Shown piece by piece: positions 9,662-16,796 of a DNA stretch of 64,000 bases. Positions within the stretch are counted from its first letter, which is position 1. The number at the start of each line of letters is the position of its first letter. The stretch spans positions 62,001 through 126,000 of the forward strand of contig NZ_MCGQ01000009.1 in the NCBI RefSeq assembly GCF_002242805.1, given 5' to 3'. The DNA comes from Streptomyces diastatochromogenes (GTDB lineage: Bacteria; Actinomycetota; Actinomycetes; Streptomycetales; Streptomycetaceae). The position numbers and the translations under genes are program-made. The notes under the pieces were generated by a model. That model saw only the letters and a program-made list of their open reading frames with translations, was not told the DNA's origin and ran no database searches.

Positions 9662-10615
9662 ATGATCGAGCTGGCGGGGCTGACCAAGCGGTACGGCGAG
9701 AAGGTGGCGGTGGACCACCTCACCTTCGCGGTCAGCCCTGGCATCGTGACCGGGTTCCTCGGACCCAACGGGGCCGGGAAGTCCACCACCATGCGGATGA
9801 TCCTCGGGCTCGACCACCCCACCGCCGGTGACGTGCGGATCGACGGCAAGCACTACGACCAGCTCAGGGACCCGATGACGTACATCGGCGCGCTGCTCGA
9901 CGCCAACGCGGTGCACGGCGGCCGGAGCGCCTACAACCACCTGCTGTGCCTCGCGCAGAGCAACGGCATCCCCACGCGCCGGGTGGCCGAGGTGCTGGAC
10001 ACCGTGGGGCTGACGGCCGTGGCCCGGAAGAAGGCCAAGGGGTTCTCGTACGGCATGGGCCAGCGGCTCGGGATCGCGGCCGCGCTGCTCGGTGATCCGC
10101 GGATCCTGATGTTCGACGAGCCGGTCAACGGGCTCGACCCCGAGGGCATCCACTGGATCCGGAACCTGATGAAGTCGCTGGCCGCGCAGGGGCGGACCGT
10201 GTTCGTGTCGAGTCATCTGATGAGCGAGATGGCGCTGACCGCCGATCATCTGGTGGTCATCGGGCAGGGGCGGCTGCTCGCCGACACCTCCATGGCGGAC
10301 TTCATCCGGGAGAACGCGCGCAGTTACGTACGGATCCGTTCTCCGCAGCGTGAGCGGCTGCTGGACGTGCTGCACGAGGACGGCGTGACCGTCGTCGAGG
10401 CCGGCGGCGACGCACTGGAGGTGGCGGGCGGCAAGGCCGAGCGGATCGGGGAGCTGGCCACGCGGTACGGGATCGTGCTGCACGAACTGAGCCCGCAGCA
10501 GGCCTCGCTGGAGGAGGCGTTCATGCAGCTGACGGCGGAGTCGGTGGAGTACCACGCGCACGCCGCGCCCGCTCCCGTCCCGCGGGACTGGGGCGCCGGC
10601 TGGAAGGGGGCCTGA
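9662..10615 (+). CDS. ABC exporter ATP-binding protein (first of two paralogous pairs)
   Basis: A 317-residue ATPase of the DrrA/bacitracin-exporter type. Walker A is GPNGAGKST (34-42), the Walker B region is RILMFDEPVNGLDPEG, and the H-loop region reads VFVSSHLMSEM. The signature motif is the degenerate YGMGQR rather than LSGGQ, as is common in this subfamily. The membrane gene follows 5 bp after the stop, so the two are co-translated. The gene pair 11493-13609 has the same architecture, pointing to tandem duplication. The substrate is unknown. Confidence 0.9.
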   Translation: MIELAGLTKRYGEKVAVDHLTFAVSPGIVTGFLGPNGAGKSTTMRMILGLDHPTAGDVRIDGKHYDQLRDPMTYIGALLDANAVHGGRSAYNHLLCLAQSNGIPTRRVAEVLDTVGLTAVARKKAKGFSYGMGQRLGIAAALLGDPRILMFDEPVNGLDPEGIHWIRNLMKSLAAQGRTVFVSSHLMSEMALTADHLVVIGQGRLLADTSMADFIRENARSYVRIRSPQRERLLDVLHEDGVTVVEAGGDALEVAGGKAERIGELATRYGIVLHELSPQQASLEEAFMQLTAESVEYHAHAAPAPVPRDWGAGWKGA

Positions 10616-10620
10616 AGCCG

Positions 10621-11391
10621 ATGGCAGCAGTTCAGGTCATCCGCTCGGAATGGACCAAGATCCGGTCCGTCGCCTCCACGGTGTGGACGCTGTCGCTCGC
10701 CGTGGTGGTCACGCTCGCCCTCGGGGTGCTCATCTCCGCGCTGTCGAGGAGCCAGTACGACAACATGCCCGTGCGGGAGCGGCTCTCCTTCGACCCGACG
10801 GTGATCAGCTTCGCGGGCATGACCCTCGGCCAGCTCGCGCTGATCGTCTTCGGGGTGCTCGTCGTCTCCAACGAGTACAGCACCGGCATGATCCGTGTCT
10901 CGCTGGCCGCCGTACCGCAGCGCGCCACCTTCCTGTTCAGCAAGATCGCCGTGGCCACCGCACTCGCCCTGGCCGTCGGCATGGTCACCAGCTTCGCCGC
11001 GTTCTTCCTCGGGCAGGCGATGCTCGGCTCCCTCGGGACCGGGATCGGCGACCCCGGTGTGCTGCGCGCGGTGCTCGGCGGCGGGCTCTACATGGCGCTC
11101 ATCGCGATGTTCTCCATGGGTGTCGCCGCGATGCTGCGCTCGCCGATGCTCTCGCTCGGCATCCTGATGCCGTTCTTCTTCCTGATCTCGAACATCCTCG
11201 GCAATGTCGACGCGACCAAGAAGATCGGCCGGTATCTGCCGGACCAGGCCGGCAGCCGGATCATGCAGGTGGTCCCGCGCATCGACGACGACACCCCCTA
11301 CGGGCCCTGGGGCGGCCTCGGGATCATGGTGCTGTGGGTGATCGCGGCCCTCGTCGGCGGTTACGCGGTGCTCCGGAAGCGGGACGCATAG
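10621..11391 (+). CDS. ABC-2 family exporter permease
   Basis: A 256-residue membrane protein with about six hydrophobic helices and the ABC-2 hallmark near the N terminus (SEWTKIRSVASTVWTL, about residues 9-24), followed by NEYSTGMIRVSL. It should form the transmembrane half of the exporter whose ATPase gene ends 5 bp upstream. The same SEWTKIRS and EYGTGMIR signatures occur in the permease at 12734-13609, showing that the two are paralogues. About 100 bp separate it from the second exporter pair, with no clear terminator, so the four genes may be one transcript. Confidence 0.88.
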   Translation: MAAVQVIRSEWTKIRSVASTVWTLSLAVVVTLALGVLISALSRSQYDNMPVRERLSFDPTVISFAGMTLGQLALIVFGVLVVSNEYSTGMIRVSLAAVPQRATFLFSKIAVATALALAVGMVTSFAAFFLGQAMLGSLGTGIGDPGVLRAVLGGGLYMALIAMFSMGVAAMLRSPMLSLGILMPFFFLISNILGNVDATKKIGRYLPDQAGSRIMQVVPRIDDDTPYGPWGGLGIMVLWVIAALVGGYAVLRKRDA

Positions 11392-11492
11392 CTTTACTTT
11401 CTCTTGGCCGGAACCGTCAGCGCCCGGATATCCTCCTAACCCTTACGGGGGCGTGTGCCCTGCTGTCCTGAACCTTTCGATGGGTGCGGAGC

Positions 11493-12737
11493 ATGATCGA
11501 GGCTGTAGGCCTTACCAAGCGCTACGGCGACAAGACCGCCGTGTACAACCTTTCCTTCCAGGTGCGACCGGGTGCCGTGACCGGCTTCCTCGGGCCCAAC
11601 GGCTCGGGCAAGTCGACGACCATGCGGATGATCCTGGGGCTGGACAACCCGACGTCCGGCACGGTGACCATCGGCGGCTATCCGTACCGCAAGCTGCCCA
11701 ACGCCCCCCGCCAGGTGGGCGCGCTGCTCGACGCCAAGGCGGTGCACGGCGGCCGGGCCGCCCGCAACCACCTGCTGAGCCTCGCCCAGCTGTCGGGCAT
11801 CCCGGCCCGGCGGGTGGACGAGGTGCTCGGGGTCGTCGGCCTCCAGGAGGTGGCGAGGAAGCGCTCCAAGGGCTTCTCGCTCGGCATGGGCCAGCGCCTC
11901 GGCATCGCCGCCGCGCTGCTCGGCGACCCCCAGGTGCTGCTCTTCGACGAGCCGGTCAACGGCCTCGACCCCGAGGGCATCCTCTGGGTGCGCAACCTGA
12001 TGAAGGCGCTCGCGGCCGAGGGCCGTACGGTCTTCGTCTCCTCGCACCTGATGAGCGAGATGGCGCTGACCGCCGACCACCTCATCGTGATCGGGCGCGG
12101 CCAGCTGCTCGCCGACATGAGCGTGACGGACTTCATCTCGGCCAACTCCGCCGACTTCGCGCGGGTGCGCACCCCGGACACCGAGCCCCAGCTGCGCGAG
12201 AAGTTGTCCTCCGCGCTCACGGAGGCGGGCGGCCATGTGCTCCCGGAGCAGGACGGCGCGCTGCGCGTGACCGGGCTGCCGCTGCCCCGCATCAGCGACC
12301 TCGCGTACGAGGCGGGCGTACGGCTGTGGGAGCTGTCGCCGCACCAGGCCTCGCTGGAGGAGGCGTACATGCGGATGACCCAGGGCGCCGTCGACTACCG
12401 CTCGACCATCGACCAGAAGGCGAGCCTGCAGCAGCAGCCGCCGCCCGGCGCCCAGCCGCCCATGCCGGTGCCCGGTCAGGGCCAGCCGGGCTGGTACGCC
12501 CCGCCGCCGCCCCAGCAGGGCGGGCAGCCGTTCGCGATGCCGACGCCGCCCTCGGGGCCGTACGGCGGTGCGCCCGCCGGCGCGTACGGCGCTCCGGGCG
12601 CGGGTGCGCCCAACCCGTACGCGGCCCCGCAGGGTCAGCCTCCGGTGGCCGCTCCCCCGGTTCCGGCCGCAGAACCGTCCCAGCCCGCTCCCGCGGCCCC
12701 CGCCGCCGACCTGACCAAGTCCGAGGACGCCCGATGA
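11493..12737 (+). CDS. ABC exporter ATP-binding protein with Pro/Gly/Ala-rich C-terminal tail
   Basis: A 414-residue paralogue of the ATPase at 9662. Walker A is GPNGSGKST, the signature LGMGQR, Walker B VLLFDEPVNGLDPEG and the H-loop SSHLMSEM. After the usual domain end (about residue 305) it carries roughly 110 residues rich in Pro, Gln, Gly, Ala and Tyr (QQQPPPGAQPP, PPPQQGGQP, GAYGAPGAG), which the first ATPase lacks. The start is taken as ATG 11493, aligned with the paralogue; a GTG three codons upstream is also in frame. The stop overlaps the ATG of the permease by 4 bp (ATGA), showing translational coupling. Substrate unknown. Confidence 0.88.
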   Translation: MIEAVGLTKRYGDKTAVYNLSFQVRPGAVTGFLGPNGSGKSTTMRMILGLDNPTSGTVTIGGYPYRKLPNAPRQVGALLDAKAVHGGRAARNHLLSLAQLSGIPARRVDEVLGVVGLQEVARKRSKGFSLGMGQRLGIAAALLGDPQVLLFDEPVNGLDPEGILWVRNLMKALAAEGRTVFVSSHLMSEMALTADHLIVIGRGQLLADMSVTDFISANSADFARVRTPDTEPQLREKLSSALTEAGGHVLPEQDGALRVTGLPLPRISDLAYEAGVRLWELSPHQASLEEAYMRMTQGAVDYRSTIDQKASLQQQPPPGAQPPMPVPGQGQPGWYAPPPPQQGGQPFAMPTPPSGPYGGAPAGAYGAPGAGAPNPYAAPQGQPPVAAPPVPAAEPSQPAPAAPAADLTKSEDAR

Positions 12738-13609
12738 GCACCCACCAGCCCCCGATGCCGCAGGCACCGGCAGCCGCGCCCGAGTGGCAGGCGGCGCCGG
12801 GCGGTCCGTACCCCGGCTACAACTCGCCGATCCCGGTCGTGCGCACCCACCTCGGGCACGCCCTGGCGTCCGAGTGGACGAAGATCAGGTCGGTGCGTTC
12901 GACGATGTGGACGCTCGGTGTCTTCATCCTGCTCGTGGTCGGCATCGGCCTGCTGGCCGGTTTCGCGGTCAGCGGCTCCGGCGACCTGTCCGGTCAGAGC
13001 CCGCTGACCCTCGGCTTCTTCGGTCTGCTGATCGGCATGATGTGCATCATCACGCTCGGCGTGCTGACCACGGCCTCCGAGTACGGCACGGGCATGATCC
13101 GTACGACGATGACCGCGTGCCCCAGCCGGGGCCGGGTGCTGGCCGCCAAGTCGATCGTGTTCTTCGTCATCGCCTTCGTGGTGACGCTGGTCACCGTGTC
13201 GTTCGTGGCGATGGTGCACGCGTCCATGCTGAAGGGCCACGGCGCGAGCACCCCGTCCGGCGGGGAGTGGCTGAAGGCCACGGTCGGCATCAGCCTCTAC
13301 ATCGCTCTGCTCGGGCTGCTGTCGCTGCTCGTCGGCTCGATCATCCGGCACTCCGCGGGCGCCATCACGATCATGATCGGCGCGGTGCTCGCCCCGCTGG
13401 TGATCGCGCTGTTCATGAACGCGTCGTCACTGGAGAAGGTGCAGAAGGCACTGCTGGAGTACTCGATCCCGAGCCAGATGGGCGTCTTCTACGACAACAC
13501 CCTGAGCTCGTCCGGCCCGACGGGCTGGGACCCTCTGTGGATCATCCTCGGCGTGACGGCCGCGGCGTACGCCGGCGCCTACGCGCTGCTGCAGAGCCGG
13601 GACGTGTAG
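12734..13609 (+). CDS. ABC-2 family exporter permease with Pro-rich N-terminal extension
   Basis: A 291-residue permease beginning at ATG 12734 inside the ATPase stop (ATGA overlap). The first ~35 residues are Pro/Ala/Gln/Gly-rich (STHQPPMPQAPAAAPEW) and precede the paralogue-like start ASEWTKIRSVRSTMW. About six transmembrane segments follow, with SEYGTGMIRTTM in the first cytoplasmic loop. The upstream permease at 10621 lacks the extension. Both members of this second exporter therefore carry low-complexity cytoplasmic tails, which may interact. Convergent with the next gene, with a single base between the stops. Confidence 0.87.
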   Translation: MSTHQPPMPQAPAAAPEWQAAPGGPYPGYNSPIPVVRTHLGHALASEWTKIRSVRSTMWTLGVFILLVVGIGLLAGFAVSGSGDLSGQSPLTLGFFGLLIGMMCIITLGVLTTASEYGTGMIRTTMTACPSRGRVLAAKSIVFFVIAFVVTLVTVSFVAMVHASMLKGHGASTPSGGEWLKATVGISLYIALLGLLSLLVGSIIRHSAGAITIMIGAVLAPLVIALFMNASSLEKVQKALLEYSIPSQMGVFYDNTLSSSGPTGWDPLWIILGVTAAAYAGAYALLQSRDV

Positions 13610-13610
13610 C

Positions 13611-13943
13611 TCAGAACTTCGGCGCGTTACGGGACCGCTGCACCCGCGTGGTGCGGCGGTCCTTCGCGTTCCAGCACGCCTTGTGCCAGTGGCGGCGGTC
13701 GTCGACGCCCGAGTGCTCCGGCCAGGCCACCACGTGCGGAACACCGGAGGGGATCATCTGGTCGCAGCCGGGGCAGCGGTAGGTCTTGCCCTCCGCGCTC
13801 GCCCCGGCGACATGGCGCACGCTCCACTCCTCGCCCTGCCAGCTCTCCGTCGACTGCCAGCCGCCGTACCGGCCGGTCCGGTCGTCCTCGGCGCTCCGGC
13901 CGGACGAGTCGGCTGCCTTCGGTCGGTTGCGACGCGGGGACAC
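13611..13943 (-). CDS. small conserved actinobacterial protein with a putative zinc-binding CxxC...HxxxC site
   Basis: A 110-residue hydrophilic protein. It contains YRCPGCDQMIPSG (about 55-67), PHVVAWP and HWHKACW (about 85-91), a Cys/His arrangement suited to a single structural zinc. I remember very similar proteins in most Streptomyces genomes, some labelled ATP/GTP-binding, but no nucleotide-binding motif is visible here. GTG start preceded by GAGAGGTG. The stop lies one base from the stop of the convergent permease, so there is no room for a separate terminator. Function unknown. Confidence 0.75.
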   Translation of the reverse strand: MSPRRNRPKAADSSGRSAEDDRTGRYGGWQSTESWQGEEWSVRHVAGASAEGKTYRCPGCDQMIPSGVPHVVAWPEHSGVDDRRHWHKACWNAKDRRTTRVQRSRNAPKF

Positions 13944-14164
13944 GGGACACCTCTCGGAGCTATACAGGAAGCACGGGCTGCATCCAGCCTACGCGGCCCC
14001 CAGCGGGGTACGCGTAGCGCACCAACCCGTACAAGTCCCCCTCCCGGGCGGCCCATTCTGCAGACAATCCGCAAATCCCTCCGCCAGGCCGTGTCCTCGG
14101 CACGTGTCAGACGGTTATGCCGGGTGGGGGAGCTCCGGTCGGAGCCAAGGAAGCAGGAAGAGCG

Positions 14165-15193
14165 ATGCACGTAGGAAGTTTTGTGCTGGCGGCCCAGTTC
14201 CCGGGCCAGGGCCCGGGGGAAGCCCTGCACCGGGCGGTCCGCTCGGCGGAGGTCTCCGAGGAGGCCGGTCTGGACACGGTGTGGCTGGCCGAGCACCACT
14301 TCGTGCCGTACGGCACCTGTCCGTCCGCGGTCACCCTGGCCGCGTTACTGCTCGGCCGCACCCGGCGCATCCGGGTCGGCACGGCGGTCAGCGTACTGCC
14401 CACCGCGCACCCGGTCGCCCTCGGCGAACAGGCCGCGCTGCTGCATATGACGAGCGGCGGACGGTTCACGCTGGGCGTGGGGCGCGGCGGGCCGTGGGTG
14501 GACCTGGAGGTGTTCGGCACGGGCCTCGACGCGTACGAGCACGGGTTCCCGGAATCACTCGATCTGCTGGTGCGCTGGCTGCGCGAACCGTCGGTGTCGG
14601 CCTCGGGTAAACGGTTCTCCTTCCGGGAGGTGCCCGTCGTGCCCCGCCCGTCGGACGAGCTGACGGACCTCCCCGGGCCCGAGGTCGTCGTCGCCTGCAC
14701 CTCGCCGAGCAGCGTGCGGCTGGCCGCCGAGCGCGGGCTGCCGATGCTGCTCGGCATGCACGTCGGGGACGAGGAAAAGGCCGAGATGGTCGCCCTGTGG
14801 CGGCAGTTCGCGCGGGCCGCGGGACGGCCGGCCGAGGAGATCGCCGGTGCGGCGCATGTCTCGGCCGGCGTCTGCCAGATCGCGGACCGGCGCACGGAAG
14901 CGGCGGAGACGCTGCTGAAGGCGATGCCGGGGTGGCTGAAACAGGGCCTCGAAGCCCATGTGACGGTCGATGGCCGGATGCGTGCGATGCGGGATCCGCT
15001 CGCGTACACCGAACTGCTCTGCGGGCTGCACCCGGTGGGCACCCCGCGACTGGCCGCCGACCGGCTCGCGGCCACCTCGGAGCGCACCGGAATCTCCCGG
15101 TTCGCCCTGCTCGTCGAGGGGTCGGGCGACCTCGCGGCGACGGAGGAGAACCTGCGGCGCCTGGGCGCCGAGGTACTGCCCCAGCTGCGCTGA
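14165..15193 (+). CDS. LLM-class flavin-dependent oxidoreductase
   Basis: A 342-residue luciferase-like monooxygenase, a TIM-barrel enzyme expected to use reduced FMN or F420. Family features visible are the early GPGEALHRAVRSAEVSEEAGLDTVW-type helix, WLAEHHFVPYG (about 40-50), the segment around RIRVGTAVSVLPTAHPV, and GRFTLGVGRGGP. The longer reading frame opens at 14117, but ATG 14165 is chosen because AAGGAAGCAGGAAG lies just upstream and the barrel begins directly after it. The gene stands alone between convergent and divergent neighbours, so the substrate cannot be inferred. Cofactor choice (FMN or F420) is not resolvable from the visible motifs. Confidence 0.85.
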   Translation: MHVGSFVLAAQFPGQGPGEALHRAVRSAEVSEEAGLDTVWLAEHHFVPYGTCPSAVTLAALLLGRTRRIRVGTAVSVLPTAHPVALGEQAALLHMTSGGRFTLGVGRGGPWVDLEVFGTGLDAYEHGFPESLDLLVRWLREPSVSASGKRFSFREVPVVPRPSDELTDLPGPEVVVACTSPSSVRLAAERGLPMLLGMHVGDEEKAEMVALWRQFARAAGRPAEEIAGAAHVSAGVCQIADRRTEAAETLLKAMPGWLKQGLEAHVTVDGRMRAMRDPLAYTELLCGLHPVGTPRLAADRLAATSERTGISRFALLVEGSGDLAATEENLRRLGAEVLPQLR

Positions 15194-15308
15194 CCGGCTG
15201 CCGACTCCCTTCTGCCGTCGGGCGCTTGCCGCCCCAGCACGAACGCACCTCCCCCGGGTGGAGCGGCAAGCGAGAAGCTCACTGCGTCGGAAGCACGGAA
15301 GCCGCGCG

Positions 15309-15701
15309 TCAGCAGTCCCGAAGCTCCGGCGACTGGTTCAGCAACTGGCTGCGCACCGAGGTGAAGCGGGCCAACCTCTCGTCCGCCGAGGCGTCGAGCG
15401 GGAACACCGCCACCCGATGGCAGTTCTGGAAGGCCAGCCGCACACCGAAGTGCCGCTGCAGCGCGCCGCGTATGGCGTCACTCGCGAGCGCACGCAACAG
15501 CTGACCGCGCGCCTGCTCGTCCGGCGGGGGCGTCTGGTTGTCGGCGAAGGATCCGCCGTCCACCTTCAGCTGGGCCACCAGGGAGCTGATCATCTCCCAC
15601 GCATAGGGCAGGGAGGTCCGGACGCAGTCGACGAATTCTGCTTCGTCGACCTCGCCTCGCTCGGCCTGTTCGAGTAGGGCCGGTGAGACGTCGAGCGACA
15701 T
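15309..15701 (-). CDS. SCO5389-family conserved Streptomyces protein
   Basis: A 130-residue soluble protein without signal peptide or membrane segment. It is acidic in its first half (QAERGEVDEAEFVDCVRTS) and contains FQNCHRVAVFPLDAS. I recognise it as the conserved family that usually sits next to nucS in Streptomyces; no function is known to me and no catalytic motif is evident. ATG start with GAGAGGAG upstream at good spacing. It is divergent from nucS across about 300 bp, which must hold promoters for both genes. Confidence 0.75.
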   Translation of the reverse strand: MSLDVSPALLEQAERGEVDEAEFVDCVRTSLPYAWEMISSLVAQLKVDGGSFADNQTPPPDEQARGQLLRALASDAIRGALQRHFGVRLAFQNCHRVAVFPLDASADERLARFTSVRSQLLNQSPELRDC

Positions 15702-16000
15702 GGGTTCTCCTCTCGCACCCCCGACGAGCAGGGGTTGCCTGACAGAAAGGGAAGTTCGCGATTTCGAACACGCTCAGTACACAGATCGCGACCTCCCGTT
15801 TACTACGGTAGGCAACGGTCGGTGACCACACCAGCAGAATGCGTATATGGAACGGCCCCTTTAGGCACACAATCGGCCAGGGATGAACAAGAGTTTCCAG
15901 GATGAATGGGGTGACCCACGGGGTCCCGGTTGACGGTCGGGGCGGGCGGCGAGGAGGGCGAATCGCGTGCACCCGTGTGTGTCGAGTAGCGTTGCCGACC

Positions 16001-16672
16001 ATGCGTCTCGTCATTGCCCGATGCTCGGTCGACTACGCCGGCCGGCTCACCGCCCACCTGCCCTCGGCGCCCCGCCTGATCCTGGTCAAGGCGGACGGCA
16101 GCGTCTCCATCCACGCGGACGACCGGGCCTACAAGCCCCTCAACTGGATGTCGCCGCCCTGCACGCTCAAGGAGGGCACGGGCGAGGACGAGGGCGTGTG
16201 GACCGTCGTCAACAAAGCGGGCGAGAAACTGATCATCACGATGGAGGAGATCCTCCACGACTCCTCGCACGAACTGGGCGTGGACCCCGGTCTGATCAAG
16301 GACGGCGTGGAAGCGCACCTGCAGGAGCTGCTCGCCGACCGCATCGAGACGCTGGGCGAGGGCTACTCCCTGATCCGCCGCGAGTACATGACCGCGATCG
16401 GCCCGGTGGACATCCTGTGCCGGGACGCGGACGGGCAGACGGTCGCGGTGGAGATCAAGCGCCGCGGTGAGATCGACGGCGTGGAGCAACTCACGCGCTA
16501 CCTCGAACTGTTGAACCGCGACCCGCATCTCGCCCCGGTCCGCGGCATCTTCGCGGCCCAGGAGATCAAGCCCCAGGCCCGGGTCCTCGCCACGGACCGC
16601 GGCATCAACTGCCAGGTCCTCGACTACGACGCCATGCGCGGCATCGAGGACGACAAGCTGCGGCTGTTCTGA
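16001..16672 (+). CDS. nucS: NucS/EndoMS mismatch-specific DNA endonuclease
   Basis: A 223-residue nuclease. The N-terminal half is the DNA-binding/dimer domain (KPLNW, about 45-49); the C-terminal half has the RecB-like core, with Asp137 (GPVDILC), Glu151 and Lys153 (VAVEIKRRG). The last residues, DDKLRLF, fit a beta-clamp interaction motif. In actinobacteria, which lack MutS/MutL, NucS performs non-canonical mismatch repair by cutting both strands at mismatches, guided by the sliding clamp. The frame is open further upstream, but ATG 16001 gives exactly the S. coelicolor length. A strong hairpin follows the gene. Confidence 0.95.
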   Translation: MRLVIARCSVDYAGRLTAHLPSAPRLILVKADGSVSIHADDRAYKPLNWMSPPCTLKEGTGEDEGVWTVVNKAGEKLIITMEEILHDSSHELGVDPGLIKDGVEAHLQELLADRIETLGEGYSLIRREYMTAIGPVDILCRDADGQTVAVEIKRRGEIDGVEQLTRYLELLNRDPHLAPVRGIFAAQEIKPQARVLATDRGINCQVLDYDAMRGIEDDKLRLF

Positions 16673-16730
16673 GCGGGGCGCTCCGCCACAGCACGCCGAC
16701 AGCCCCTCACAGCGACCGGCAACCCCATTC

Positions 16731-16779
16731 CCGCCGCGACGGCGCTCGACCCGTATGTGGTCGAGCAGCGTCGCGGCGG
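16731..16779. terminator. long hairpin terminator between nucS and the convergent gene
   Basis: Inverted repeat with 21-nt arms (16731-16751 and 16759-16779) and a 7-nt loop; 19 of 21 positions pair (CCGCCGCGACG against CGTCGCGGCGG at the base). It lies between the two convergent stop codons and can serve both. There is no long T-tract, as is usual in Streptomyces. Confidence 0.8.
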
Positions 16780-16796
16780 AGAAATTCTGCTCGCCC

